64,000 nucleotides of DNA, from NCBI GenBank assembly GCA_019232625.1, contig JAFANP010000044.1, positions 1-64,000 on the forward strand, read 5' to 3'. The notes beneath the pieces are model-generated. The model saw only the letters and a list, made by a program, of their open reading frames with translations, made no database searches and was not told the origin of the DNA. Position 1 is the stretch's first letter. The number at the start of each line of letters is the position of its first letter. The position numbers and the translations under genes were made by a program. Positions 37,699 to 47,242 of the stretch are shown here, piece by piece. This DNA is from Alphaproteobacteria bacterium (GTDB lineage Bacteria > Pseudomonadota > Alphaproteobacteria > Sphingomonadales > Sphingomonadaceae).

Positions 37699-39570
37699 TC
37701 AGATCTCGTAGCCCATCCGCTCGGCCCAGGGCGCGAGGAGGGGAAGGACCGCCTCGAGCTGGGGGCGGTAGCGCTCCCAGCGGCCTTTCGACCGCTTGTA
37801 GATGGGCTCGGTGACCTGGGCGTAGCTTGCCGTGCGGATATGGTCGCGCTTGGCGGCGCTGCGCTGGTTGTCGAGGACGTGCGCGTCCCACTCCAGGCCG
37901 AGGAAGGCGAGCAGCGGCCGCATCTCCGCCTCCAGGTCCTCGACCATGTTCTCATAGCGCACCCGGTGGACGCGGAGCGGGAGCAGCGACTCCGCCCGCG
38001 CCCAGGCGTCGAAGGCCGCGTCGTAGGTGCGCGCCGCCTCTTCCAGGTCGGTGAAGCTCCGCATCGCGAGGTTGAGCTGGAAGTTCGACATGAAGCAGGA
38101 CAGGAGGCTGTCGCAGGGATGGCGCTCGACGAAGATCACCCGCGCGTCGGGGAACAGGCGGTGGATGAGCGGCAACCGCGTCATGTGGAGCGGATTCTTG
38201 TCGACCACGTCGCGGCCGGCGGGGACGGCGGCGACCCTCTCGAGCTCCTCGAAATAGCGCCGGCGCAGCCGGTTCGCCTCGGCCGGTGAAAGGCCGGCGA
38301 GGCGAGCGTCGCCGCCAAGCTCTCCCTCGACCCCGTGCAGCACCGGCAGTTCCTCCAGCACATGGAGGCTCGGCACGTTCATGAGCAGGGTGTCGAGCAG
38401 GGTGGTGCCCGAGCGCGGGAAGCCGACGATGAAGATCGGCGCGCGCGGCGCGTCGTCCACCTCCACCCGCGTCCACGCCGCCACCTGGTCCGGCGTGATC
38501 AGCGCGGCGTTGGCGGCGACGATCTCCCGATAGCTCGGCCCCCGCGGCGGCGGCCGGGTCGCCAGCGCGGCGCGGTTCATCTCCTCGAAGGCGGCGAACG
38601 CCTGCGCCGGGCGGCCGAGGCGGTCGGCCAGCTCGGCGATGAGCTGCCACCGGCGCGCCGGGTGGATCGTCTCCGGCACGCTTTCGGCGATCGGCATCGC
38701 CTCCTCGAAGCGGCCTTGCCGCCGCAGCGCCCAGGCTTTCAGGAAGGCCATTTCCGGCGCCGCATGCCCCCTCGCCTCGGCCTCGTCCAGCAGGGCGGCG
38801 AGATCGTCGACGCGATTGAGGTTCTCCAGAAGCAGTCCGAGCTCCAGCCAGGCCTCGCTCGATCCGGGCGCGAGGCGAAGCGCGCTGCGATAGGCCTGCT
38901 CGGCGGCGGCGAACTCGCGGACCGACGCCTCGGCGAGCCCGAGCTCCGCAAGTATCTCGGCATCGCCGGGGAAGCGCCGCGCGGCATCGCGCATCAGCGC
39001 CTGCCGCTCCTCGAACCGCTCCGCCCGCGACAGCCGCTCCGAGAGGTTGCGGTACATTTGCGGATGCCCCGGGCTGAGCGCGATCGCGCGCGCCAGTGCG
39101 TCGATCGCCCCGTCATTGTCGCCCAGCTCGGCCCGAACGTTGCCGAGATTGTTCAAGCTCTCGAAATCGTCGGGGAAGGCCGAGACCACGGCTTCGTAGG
39201 CCGATGCCGCTTCGGCGGGCCGCCCCTGCTGCTGGTGCACGTAGGCGGCGAGGCGCAGCAGCTTGGGGTCGCGCGGGCCGCCTGCGCAGACCGCCCCCGC
39301 CCGCTCCAGGGCGCCTGTCGCGACGAGGGCTCCGGCGAGGTTGATCCGAGTCGCCAGGTCGGCGGGGTCGGCGGCCAGGGCCGCCTCGAAATGGGGAATG
39401 GCCGCGGCCGGGTCGCCCCCCTGCGCCGCCAGCAGCCCGGCGAAGGCGCGCAGCGGCGCGACCCGCGGGTGGCGGCGCGACGCGGCCTCGGCTTCGGCGC
39501 GCGCGCCGGCGAGATCGCCGCGCCGCAGGCGTTCGAGGGCGGGCGCCAGGCCGGGGGGCATTTGCGTCAT
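37699..39570 (-). CDS. TPR-containing sulfotransferase
   Basis: A 623-residue protein. About residues 5-340 are tetratricopeptide repeats (recognisable units near LNNLGNVRAELGDNDGAID and RSALRLAPGSSEAWLELG). The C-terminal sulfotransferase domain has the PAPS 5'-phosphosulfate loop VGFPRSGTT (382-390) and the 3'-phosphate region RVIFVERHPCDSLLS. Substrate unknown; TPRs suggest a peptide or protein acceptor. It is the last of four same-strand genes behind the TonB receptor. The start MTQMPPG lies 8 bases after the stop of the oxygenase gene. Confidence 0.88.
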   Translation of the reverse strand: MTQMPPGLAPALERLRRGDLAGARAEAEAASRRHPRVAPLRAFAGLLAAQGGDPAAAIPHFEAALAADPADLATRINLAGALVATGALERAGAVCAGGPRDPKLLRLAAYVHQQQGRPAEAASAYEAVVSAFPDDFESLNNLGNVRAELGDNDGAIDALARAIALSPGHPQMYRNLSERLSRAERFEERQALMRDAARRFPGDAEILAELGLAEASVREFAAAEQAYRSALRLAPGSSEAWLELGLLLENLNRVDDLAALLDEAEARGHAAPEMAFLKAWALRRQGRFEEAMPIAESVPETIHPARRWQLIAELADRLGRPAQAFAAFEEMNRAALATRPPPRGPSYREIVAANAALITPDQVAAWTRVEVDDAPRAPIFIVGFPRSGTTLLDTLLMNVPSLHVLEELPVLHGVEGELGGDARLAGLSPAEANRLRRRYFEELERVAAVPAGRDVVDKNPLHMTRLPLIHRLFPDARVIFVERHPCDSLLSCFMSNFQLNLAMRSFTDLEEAARTYDAAFDAWARAESLLPLRVHRVRYENMVEDLEAEMRPLLAFLGLEWDAHVLDNQRSAAKRDHIRTASYAQVTEPIYKRSKGRWERYRPQLEAVLPLLAPWAERMGYEI

Positions 39571-39578
39571 AAGCGGGC

Positions 39579-41093
39579 TCAGCTTCGAGGGGGCGCGACA
39601 TCGAAGGCGACGGTCAACCGCTCGCCTTCGCCGAAAGGCACCGTGCCATGCCACATCGTCGAGGGGAAGAGGACGAGCCGCCCGGGCCTGGGTTCGACGG
39701 TGCGCAAGGGCCCGAGGCCGGTGCGGAGGGATTCCTGGGGCTCGCCGAGCGTCAGCCACCCGGCCGGCGGAGCCCCGCGCGCGGCGGGCGCTGGGAGCGA
39801 GACGTAGAGCGCCGAGCTGATCCAGCCGAGCGGATGGAGGTGGTTGGAATGGCGGCCGCCGCCGGCGAGGCGGACGGACCAGGAGCCGGAGAAGCGGACC
39901 GGCGCGCCGCGGGGCGCGGACAGGAGGGGGTGGCCCTCGATCCGAGGCGGGAGCTGCGCGACATGTTCCGCCACCGCCTCGACGACGGCGCGCCGCAGCG
40001 CCCTGATCTCCGGCTCGACCCGGGCGAAGAGCGGGCCGTCGGTCTGAGTCCCTCCGCGGACGGACTGGTCGAGCGGCTGCTGGGCCGCGAAGTGGAGGCC
40101 TCTCAGCCGCTCCGCCAGCGCCTGCAGGGGCGGCAGCCGGTCGGCGATGTCGTACACGCCGACAAGGCGGGAATCCCCCTCCAGCCACGCCCAGCGCGGG
40201 TCGCCGGTGAGCCGCCAGGCGATGGAGAGGTAGGGCCAAAGCCCGCCCCCGACGTGCGGGGCGACCGGCTCGGCGAGGGACAGCGCCTCCTCCGGCCGGC
40301 CGGAGCGCAGGGCGTGCCGCACGCGATGGACCAGATGGTCGAGCGCGCGGGGCGGGCCGAGGGCGGCGAAGAGTCGGTCGGCCGCCGCCAGGTCGCCCGT
40401 TTCGGACGCGGCCGCCGCCTCGTGGAGATCGAAGAGCGGCGCCCGCCCCGCCGCGGCCCGGGCGCGCGCGGCGGTCGCCGGCACCGAAGCGTACATCTCC
40501 GCTCCGGCGAGAAGGTCGAGCAACCCCTTCCAGAGGTTCCCGTCGGTCGGACGGACGGCGAGCGCCGCCTCGAAGCTTCGGCCATGGTCATGCCGGTCGC
40601 CGGCCATCCAGCGCAGGCGCGACAGCGTGGCGTGGCCCTCGACCCAGCCGGGATGGCGGCGCAGCTCCGCCTCAAGCCCCGCCTCCGCCTCGTCGCCGCG
40701 CCCTGCAGCGACCTGCGCGGCCGCGCGCCCGAGCAGCACCGCGCCGTCGAGCGGCGCCAGCGCCCGCGCTTGCTCGAACGCCTCGACCGCCGGCAGGCCT
40801 GCCTCCAGCCTCGCGCGGGCATGGCCATGCGCGATCAGCGCGTCGGCGGGCGCCAGCGCGGCGGCGCGGCGGAACGCCTCGACCGCCGGCGCCAGGTCCT
40901 CCAGGGCCCGATGGGCGAGGCCGGCCATCTGCCACAGGCGCGGGTCGCCGCCGTGGACGCGCAGCGCCGCCTCGAGCACAGGCAGCGCCTCCGCCTCCAG
41001 GCCGGCGTCGAAGGCCGCGGACGCCGCTTCGAGCGCCGACTGGGCATCGCCGGGCCGGGCCTCGCGAAGCCGCTGCCGCGCCTCGGCGCTCAC
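39579..41093 (-). CDS. TPR protein with 2OG-Fe(II) oxygenase domain
   Basis: A 504-residue protein. The N-terminal two-thirds is Ala-rich TPR-like helical sequence. The last third (about 315-500) resembles 2OG-Fe(II) oxygenase family 5: SNHLHPLGWISSALYVSLP carrying a His pair, a GWLTLGEP strand, then RLVLFPSTMWHGTVPF with the distal His, and RLTVAFDV with the Arg that would bind 2-oxoglutarate. The start is GTG, overlapping the stop of the upstream hydroxylase gene (GTGA). Probably hydroxylates a peptide or small molecule linked to the receptor system. Confidence 0.8.
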   Translation of the reverse strand: MSAEARQRLREARPGDAQSALEAASAAFDAGLEAEALPVLEAALRVHGGDPRLWQMAGLAHRALEDLAPAVEAFRRAAALAPADALIAHGHARARLEAGLPAVEAFEQARALAPLDGAVLLGRAAAQVAAGRGDEAEAGLEAELRRHPGWVEGHATLSRLRWMAGDRHDHGRSFEAALAVRPTDGNLWKGLLDLLAGAEMYASVPATAARARAAAGRAPLFDLHEAAAASETGDLAAADRLFAALGPPRALDHLVHRVRHALRSGRPEEALSLAEPVAPHVGGGLWPYLSIAWRLTGDPRWAWLEGDSRLVGVYDIADRLPPLQALAERLRGLHFAAQQPLDQSVRGGTQTDGPLFARVEPEIRALRRAVVEAVAEHVAQLPPRIEGHPLLSAPRGAPVRFSGSWSVRLAGGGRHSNHLHPLGWISSALYVSLPAPAARGAPPAGWLTLGEPQESLRTGLGPLRTVEPRPGRLVLFPSTMWHGTVPFGEGERLTVAFDVAPPRS

Positions 41094-42265
41094 AGGCCCT
41101 CCAGCGGCCCGTCCGGATCCGTGGCGAGCATCACCGCGCCGACGGCCTCGCGCTCGGCCGGGGACAGGTCCGGGTGCCAGGTGTCGACGATCAGGATGAC
41201 GCGCAGCGCGTCGCTCGGATTGGCCGCCTCGTGCTCGATCGTGTCGTCGAACACCCAGGCCTCGCCGACGCGCCACTCCCGCCGCTCCGCTCCGACGCGG
41301 AACCAGCAGCCCGCCGGCACGATCAGCGGCAGGTGGCAGACCAAACGGGTGTTGGCGACCCCGGTGTGCGGCGGGATGTGCGCGCCGGGCGCGAGCAGCG
41401 AGAACATCGCGTTCGGCCCGCGGCCCGGCACGCGCGGCGGGTCGACCGACCCGAGCAGCGCCATGGTCGCCGGGCAGTGGCGCGCATTGGCCTCGACGGT
41501 GGTGCCGTTGCGGACGAGGTGGATCGCCGTCCAGTCGCGGTTGCGGTTGAGCGCCTGCCACTGCCGCAGCGGCACGTCGTCGGGATATTGGATGTAGGGC
41601 ACCAGCTCGGCCCGCTCCGCGGCCATCACCCGGCGGAAATCCTCGCTGACGGCCTCGGTCGCGGCTTCCAGGGCGGCGAGCCAGGGAAAGGCCTCGCGGT
41701 CGTGATATTCCCGCTCCCTCAGCCCCGGATAATGGAAGTGGGTCGGCTCGCAATGATAGACGCGGGTGCGGCGCAGGACGTTGCTCTGGAAGCGGGCGAG
41801 CCGGCGGCGCTCCGGCTCGGAGAGGCGCGCCTCCTCCGGCGCCGCGGCGGCGGCGAGGCGGGCTGCGAGGCGGGCCTCATGCTCGTCCCGCTTCGCCTCG
41901 GCATGGGCGATCATCGCGGCGAGATGGGCCGGCGGCGCGTCCGGGCGCTGGGCGAGGGCGTAGCCGTAGGTCTCGGCCGCCTCCTCGCCTCGCCCCGCCC
42001 GCTCCAGCAGATTGGCCTTGAGGAGCAGGGGCAAAAAGGCGAGCGGCTCGACGCGCAGCGCCCCGGAGACGGCGGCGAGGGCGCCGGAGAGGTCGCCGAG
42101 CGCCCGGCACATGGCGCTGAGCTTCAGCCACGGCTCGACCCGCCCGGGATCGAGGGCGGTCAGCCGCTCGAGGAGGCGGCGGGCGGCGGCCGCGTCGCCC
42201 CGGCCGGCGGCGGCGTCCGCCTCGCGCTCCAGCTGCTCGGGTCCAGGCGCCGCCGCGTCGTCCAT
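41090..42265 (-). CDS. TPR-linked aspartyl/asparaginyl beta-hydroxylase
   Basis: A 391-residue protein. TPR-like helices occupy about 8-135; the AspH-type 2OG domain is about 205-368. The two-His iron site fits His300 in HIPPHTGVANTR and His345 in TIEHEAANPSDALRV, with Arg355 placed to bind 2-oxoglutarate, the same layout as mammalian AspH, which lacks the acidic third ligand. It follows the TonB receptor after 124 bases containing a terminator, and precedes the 2OG oxygenase by GTGA overlap. The substrate is likely a peptide or protein; not established. Confidence 0.85.
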   Translation of the reverse strand: MDDAAAPGPEQLEREADAAAGRGDAAAARRLLERLTALDPGRVEPWLKLSAMCRALGDLSGALAAVSGALRVEPLAFLPLLLKANLLERAGRGEEAAETYGYALAQRPDAPPAHLAAMIAHAEAKRDEHEARLAARLAAAAAPEEARLSEPERRRLARFQSNVLRRTRVYHCEPTHFHYPGLREREYHDREAFPWLAALEAATEAVSEDFRRVMAAERAELVPYIQYPDDVPLRQWQALNRNRDWTAIHLVRNGTTVEANARHCPATMALLGSVDPPRVPGRGPNAMFSLLAPGAHIPPHTGVANTRLVCHLPLIVPAGCWFRVGAERREWRVGEAWVFDDTIEHEAANPSDALRVILIVDTWHPDLSPAEREAVGAVMLATDPDGPLEGL

Positions 42266-42333
42266 CGCGCCTTCCTAGGGTCAGCGCCGATAACCGGCAA
42301 TGACCCGCATCCGGGCCACGCGGCGGCGGGGCG

Positions 42334-42366
42334 CAAAAGAAAACGGCGGACCCGAAGGCCCGCCGT
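42334..42366 (-). terminator. UUCG-capped terminator after the TonB receptor
   Basis: On the minus strand ACGGCGGGCC-TTCG-GGTCCGCCGT forms a 10-bp stem (one G-U pair) with a very stable UUCG tetraloop, then TTTCTTTT. It lies between the receptor and the hydroxylase gene, so the receptor transcript should mostly end here and the modification genes be expressed at lower level. Confidence 0.88.
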
Positions 42367-42389
42367 CGTCTTTCGCGGTGACTCCCCGA

Positions 42390-45300
42390 TCAGAAGTTCA
42401 GGGTGACGCCGGCGAAGAGGTAGCGCCCGAGCGCGTCGTAGACGTTCGGGAAGGTGTTGCCCGAGCAGTAGACGCCCGGGCAGGCGTTGATCACCGCGCC
42501 GGTGCCGTTGGCGCCGATGATCGGCGGCGCCTTGTCGAACACGTTGTTGACGCCGAGGCGGAAGTTGAAGTGATCCGCCAGCCGCGCCGTCAGCGCCACG
42601 TCGATATAGTTCTGCGACGGGATCTCGGCGTTGAACGGCGCGAACGGCCCATTCAGCGCCGGGTTCGAGCTCTGACGCTCGACCAGGACCTTGTCGAAGT
42701 AACGCCACTGGATCGAAGCCCCGATCCCGTCCGGAGCGTTGTAGCTCAGGCGGACCTTGTGCCTCCACTTGGGGCTCGGCGTCTGGCACTGCAGGCCGAA
42801 GAAGCCGACGCAGTCGAACGCGTTGCCGACGCCCGTGTCGTAGGTCAGCTTGTCGAGATAGGTGCCGACCGCGTTCAGGCTGAGGCCGCCCAGCGCGCCG
42901 ATCTCCATCGAGTAGCTGAACCCGACGTCGACGCCGCGCGTGTGCACGCCGCCGATATTCTGCGTGATGTCGGTGACGTAGCCGTTCGACGTCCGCCACA
43001 GCGAGCCGAACTGGTCGCGATGGACGAGGCCGCAGAAGGTCGGGCTCGACGTCGCGGTGCAGGTCGCGAGGATCGTGTCCTGGCCGACCTGCTGGATCGC
43101 GCCCTTCACCTTGATGTCGAACCAGTCGACGGTGAGGGCCATCCGCGGCAGGAAGCGCGGCTGGACGACGAGGCCGACCGACTTGGTGGTCGCGACTTCC
43201 GGACGCAGGTTCGGGTTGCCGCCGATCAGGCCGTTATACTGGCCCGCCGGGTTGCCGGTGACCACCTGGCCGACCGAAAGGCCCTGGGCGAGACAGCCGG
43301 CGTCCGCCGCCGTGATCGGCGCCGGGTTGCCCGCGGCATCGACCTTGGCGCAGGGATCGGCGTTGCCGTTCAGGGCCACGCGCTGCGTCGCGAACAGCTC
43401 CTGGATGTTCGGGGCGCGGACGGCGCGGTTGTAGCTGGCGCGCAGGCGGAGGTCGCGAACCGGGGCGAAGTCCAGGCCCAGCTTGTAGGTGTCCGTCTTG
43501 AACCCGCGGCCGGCCGCGGCGCCCTTCAGGTCGTAGTCGGACCGGCGGTAGCCGGCCTCGACCGCGAGGCTCTGGAAGAAGTTGTTCTCGACGATCGGGA
43601 TGCGGATTTCGGCGAACAGCTCGCGCACGTCGAACGCGCCGCGGGCCGGCAGCGTCGGCGCGCCCTGGCCGGCGAGGTCGCCGGTCTGGAACTCGAGGTC
43701 GGTGTCGAGGTTCAGCTTGTCCTTGCGGTACTGGGCGCCGAAGGCGACGCCGATGCCGTCCTCGGCCCACGGGAAGGCGAGGCCGTACTGGCCCAGCTTG
43801 CCGGTGACGGAGACCTCGGCCACGGCCTGCTCGACCTGGCCGCGCTGGAAGCCCGGGGTCTGCAGGTAGGCGAGGGCCGCCGGGGTGATGGTCCCGCCGA
43901 ACACGTCGTAGGGAACGCAGTTCGGGTCCTCGCCGGTCGTGACCGAACGGCAGGTCGGCACGCCGCCGACGCTGACCACGTCGAGGGCGCGGTTGAGGCG
44001 GGCCACCGAGAAGTCGTTCAGATAGGTCTCGGCGAAGTTGACCCGGGCATATTGATAATAAGCGTCGTACGACCACACCTCGCTGAGGTCGCCGCGCATG
44101 CCGATCACGCCGCGATAGGTGGTGTGCTGGAGGTCGTCGACACGGCCGCCGCCCTCGACGTTGCGGCGAAGGATCTGGGCGAAGCCGCGGAAATAGGGCT
44201 GGCCGGTGATCGGATCGAAGAACGCCATCGGCGCGCGGATCGCCGGGAGCGGCTGGCCCGCCGGCGTGTTGAACCGGGCGTTGGTGTCCGAGGCGACGGT
44301 GCTGCCGTCCGGCGCCACGAGCAGGTTCGCCGGGGCGCAGATCAGCGAGCGCTGCTGCGCGCTGAGCAGCGGGTTGTTGCAGTTCACGGAGAGCGTGTTG
44401 CCGAAGTCGCCCGAGGGGGCGATCTGCGCGCGGGTGCGGTCGTCCATGAACATGATTTCGAGATAGGGCTTGAGGGCCGGGCTGATCTCGTAATTGGCGA
44501 AGGCGCCGGCCGTGTAGCGCTCGTCCGGGCGCTGGTAGTAATTGTACGGCGCGAAGTTGAACGGCGTCGAGCCCGGGACCAGGGTGCGGTTGGCGCCGAT
44601 CTGGAACAGCGTCGAGGTGAAGGGCTGGCCGCCGCTGTTCGGCACGTTGATGATGACGGTGCCGTTGGCGGAGGTCGCCGAGCCGCCGCAGTCGACCAGG
44701 CGGGTCGGCGCCGCGGTCACCTGCGCGGGGGTCCGCGCCTGGGTGGTGCAGGCGCTGTAGTCGCGCTTGGACTGAAGGATCGGGTTGATCTTGCGGTAGG
44801 TGCCGTAGGCGACGACATGGCCGCGGCCGTCGTCGAAGGCGGCGCCGATCTGGGCGCTGAGGTCCACCGCCGCGCCGTCGGTGACGGTGCCGTGCGGATA
44901 GGAGAAGCCGCGACGGCCGAGGGCGGCGCGCAGCGACTGGTTGTCGTTGACGTGGTTGTAGAAGCTATACTGACCGTCGAGCTTGATGCCCTCGAAGTCG
45001 GTATCCATGATGAAGTTGACGACGCCCGCGACGGCGTCGGAGCCGTAGACCGAGGAGGCGCCGCCGGTCAGCACGTCGACGCGGTCGATGATCGCGGCCG
45101 GGACGATGTTGATGTCGGGCGACGGGAAGGAGGGGTCGCCCGGGACGAGCCGGCGGCCGTTGATCAGCACCAGGGTGCGGTTCGAGCCGAGGCCGCGCAG
45201 GTTGACCGTGGCGGTGCCGGTGGCGCCGTTGGCGAGGTTGCCGCCCTGCTCGGCGAAGGCTTGCGGCAGCGAGTTGATGAGATCTTCCGTGCGGGTCGTG

Positions 45301-45605
45301 CCCTGCAGCCGGACTTCCTGGCTGTTGACGACCGTGACCGGGCTGACGGCCGTGAGGTTCGGCTGGGGAATGCGCGAACCGGTGACGACGATGGCGCCGG
45401 TGTCGGCGGCGTCGGGATTGGCGTCGGCCGACTGGTTGGGGTTCGCCGCTTCGACCGGACCGGCCTGCGGCTGGGTGTCTTCCGTGCCCTGCTGGCCGGA
45501 GCCGCCGGTCGTGCCGCCCTGCGCGAACGCGGGGGTGGCCATGCTCAGCGCGCCGCCGATAAAGGTCGTCGCGAGCAAGGTGTTCAGAATCCGGTTCTTG
45601 TTCAT
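42390..45605 (-). CDS. TonB-dependent outer-membrane receptor (substrate unknown)
   Basis: A 1071-residue receptor. Signal peptide MNKNRILNTLLATTFIGG... ends near FAQ. The mature N-terminus is a Gly/Gln/Asn/Asp-rich linker (about 30-65) and then a TonB-box-like DTGAIVVTGSRI. The plug domain has LINSLPQAF, TVNLRGLGSNRTLVLINGRR and VLTGGASSVYGSDAVAGVVNF. The barrel follows, ending FAGVTLNF with a terminal Phe. It resembles the large receptors that travel with TPR, sulfotransferase and 2OG genes in sphingomonads rather than classic siderophore receptors. An AAGGGG ribosome-binding site is present. It heads the modification-enzyme cluster. Confidence 0.93.
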   Translation of the reverse strand: MNKNRILNTLLATTFIGGALSMATPAFAQGGTTGGSGQQGTEDTQPQAGPVEAANPNQSADANPDAADTGAIVVTGSRIPQPNLTAVSPVTVVNSQEVRLQGTTRTEDLINSLPQAFAEQGGNLANGATGTATVNLRGLGSNRTLVLINGRRLVPGDPSFPSPDINIVPAAIIDRVDVLTGGASSVYGSDAVAGVVNFIMDTDFEGIKLDGQYSFYNHVNDNQSLRAALGRRGFSYPHGTVTDGAAVDLSAQIGAAFDDGRGHVVAYGTYRKINPILQSKRDYSACTTQARTPAQVTAAPTRLVDCGGSATSANGTVIINVPNSGGQPFTSTLFQIGANRTLVPGSTPFNFAPYNYYQRPDERYTAGAFANYEISPALKPYLEIMFMDDRTRAQIAPSGDFGNTLSVNCNNPLLSAQQRSLICAPANLLVAPDGSTVASDTNARFNTPAGQPLPAIRAPMAFFDPITGQPYFRGFAQILRRNVEGGGRVDDLQHTTYRGVIGMRGDLSEVWSYDAYYQYARVNFAETYLNDFSVARLNRALDVVSVGGVPTCRSVTTGEDPNCVPYDVFGGTITPAALAYLQTPGFQRGQVEQAVAEVSVTGKLGQYGLAFPWAEDGIGVAFGAQYRKDKLNLDTDLEFQTGDLAGQGAPTLPARGAFDVRELFAEIRIPIVENNFFQSLAVEAGYRRSDYDLKGAAAGRGFKTDTYKLGLDFAPVRDLRLRASYNRAVRAPNIQELFATQRVALNGNADPCAKVDAAGNPAPITAADAGCLAQGLSVGQVVTGNPAGQYNGLIGGNPNLRPEVATTKSVGLVVQPRFLPRMALTVDWFDIKVKGAIQQVGQDTILATCTATSSPTFCGLVHRDQFGSLWRTSNGYVTDITQNIGGVHTRGVDVGFSYSMEIGALGGLSLNAVGTYLDKLTYDTGVGNAFDCVGFFGLQCQTPSPKWRHKVRLSYNAPDGIGASIQWRYFDKVLVERQSSNPALNGPFAPFNAEIPSQNYIDVALTARLADHFNFRLGVNNVFDKAPPIIGANGTGAVINACPGVYCSGNTFPNVYDALGRYLFAGVTLNF

Positions 45606-45850
45606 GTCTGTCCCCTTAAAGCGGCTCGGGCCGCAGATCTTTTATCATCCCTCGAGCACCAGCGTTGAGACTGGCGAGCCGTGAACTGTTTACGAGATGT
45701 AATGAAAGCGAAGCAATTCCCCTCCCTCCGGGTCCCTGCGGATTTTGCGGTTCGTGACATAAATGCCACAGGCGCTCCCGTGCCCGGCGGCGGTTGCGCC
45801 GGGCGCCCCCATCGCGCAATAAACGGCCGACCGAGGAGGGGAGTGAGGAC

Positions 45851-46399
45851 ATGCGCAGGGGTTTTGCGGCGGCGCTGACGGCGGCGCTTCTGGTCGGGCC
45901 GCTCGGCGGGGCGGCGGCGAAGGAGAAGCCGCAGCCGTCCCAGCAACGGCCCGAGGCGTTCGAGGCGCTGGTCCGCTGCCGCGCCATCGCCGACGACAAG
46001 GCGCGCCTCCAATGCTTCGACAGCGCCGCGCAGAACCTCCAGCAGGCCGCGGAGCGCAAGGAGCTGGTGGTGATCGACCGCAAGCAGATACGCGAGACCA
46101 AGCGCAGCCTGTTCGGCCTCGATTTGCCGCGCCTCAGCATCTTCGGCGGCGGCGACGGCGACAATGACGAGGAAGCCGTCACTTCGATCGAAAGCACCGT
46201 CGCCGGCGCCGTTCAGGACGGCAACGGGCGCTGGATCGTCAAGCTCGCGGACGGCAGCACCTGGGCTCAGACCGACAACGAGCCGCTCGCGCTGCGGCCG
46301 CGTGCCGGCCAGAAGATCAAGGTGAGGCGGGCGGCGCTCGGCAGCTATACGATGAACGTCAACGGCCAGCCGGCGATCCGCGTCAAGCGCCAGCTCTGA
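45851..46399 (+). CDS. Exported protein of unknown function
   Basis: A 182-residue protein with a signal peptide (MRRGFAAALTAALLVGPLGGAAA). The mature N-terminal part has a Cys pair in LVRCRAIADDKARLQCFDSA, which resembles the Cys-x-I-x-D-x-x-x-R-L-x-C-[FY]-D pattern of many proteobacterial periplasmic proteins. A C-terminal beta-rich part follows (AGAVQDGNGRWIVKLADGSTWAQTD...PLALRPRAGQKIKVRRAALG), likely an SH3-like or OB-like fold. The function is unknown. The start is chosen for GTGAGGAC just before the ATG. It converges with the M23 peptidase gene, with a gap of 3 bases. Confidence 0.8.
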   Translation: MRRGFAAALTAALLVGPLGGAAAKEKPQPSQQRPEAFEALVRCRAIADDKARLQCFDSAAQNLQQAAERKELVVIDRKQIRETKRSLFGLDLPRLSIFGGGDGDNDEEAVTSIESTVAGAVQDGNGRWIVKLADGSTWAQTDNEPLALRPRAGQKIKVRRAALGSYTMNVNGQPAIRVKRQL

Positions 46400-46402
46400 G
46401 CC

Positions 46403-47242
46403 TCAGCGCGGCATCGGCCCCGCCAGCGGCGCGGGGTCGATCCTCGCCTCCCGCCAGCGCATCGCCCAATGGAGGTGCGGCCCCGTCGCGCGGCCGCTCA
46501 TCCCGACCGTGCCGATCGGCTGCCCCTGCCGCACCCGCTGCCCGACGACGACCGCGCTGGTCGCCAGGTGCAGGAAGGCGCTGTTGAGCCCCATGCCGTG
46601 ATCGAGGACGACGAGATTGCCTTCGAGCGAGAAGGCGGGCGGGCCGGCGAGGACGACGACCGCATCGGCGGGCGCGACCACCGTCGCCCCGGCGCCGGCG
46701 GCGATATCCACTCCGGCGTGGAAGGCGGCGGGCTGGCCGCGATAGACGCGCTGCGCGCCGAACCGGCCGCTGATCCGGCCCACCGCCGGCCACCGGAAGG
46801 TCTGCAGCCAGCCTTTCGCCCCAGTGTCGCGTGCGCGCGCCGCGGCGATCCGGGCGAGCTCCCCTTCCCTCAGCCGCAGGAACGCCTCGGTCGGCCCGCC
46901 GGCGGGCCGGGCCATGGCGATGTGCTCGATCCGCCACGGCCGAGGCCGGACGTCGAGGCGCCGCTCCAGCGTGCCGCCGCCGGCCAGGCGCGCGACGAGC
47001 AGGACGGTGCCGGTACGGTCGCGGTCGAGGCCGAACAGGAACCGCCGCTCGGGATCGAGCGGAAGGGGCTCGCCGTCGAGGGTTAGCGCCACCGCGCCCG
47101 GCGGGGCGGTGCCGCGCAGGAGGGCGCCCTGCTCCACCGCGCCGCTCACCTGAAGGGAGGGCGCTTCGGGCGGGGCGGCTCCGCCGGCCATCGGGAGAAG
47201 GAGGAGGAGGAGGAAGGCGAGCGCCGCCGCCCGGCCCCTCAT
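46403..47242 (-). CDS. M23 family metallopeptidase (LytM-like)
   Basis: A 279-residue exported peptidase. The signal peptide spans about residues 1-22. An uncharacterised N-terminal region follows, then the LytM domain with zinc ligands His175 and Asp179 (HAGVD) and His258 in GPHLHW; His225 (FLHL) and His256 are the other conserved catalytic positions. All are present, so it should be an active peptidoglycan endopeptidase rather than a degenerate activator. The start overlaps the DUF2093 gene stop by 4 bases. Confidence 0.9.
   Translation of the reverse strand: MRGRAAALAFLLLLLLPMAGGAAPPEAPSLQVSGAVEQGALLRGTAPPGAVALTLDGEPLPLDPERRFLFGLDRDRTGTVLLVARLAGGGTLERRLDVRPRPWRIEHIAMARPAGGPTEAFLRLREGELARIAAARARDTGAKGWLQTFRWPAVGRISGRFGAQRVYRGQPAAFHAGVDIAAGAGATVVAPADAVVVLAGPPAFSLEGNLVVLDHGMGLNSAFLHLATSAVVVGQRVRQGQPIGTVGMSGRATGPHLHWAMRWREARIDPAPLAGPMPR

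Noticed and set aside
42300-45668. 1122-codon plus-strand frame
   Set aside because: Complete antisense of the TonB receptor; composition artefact.
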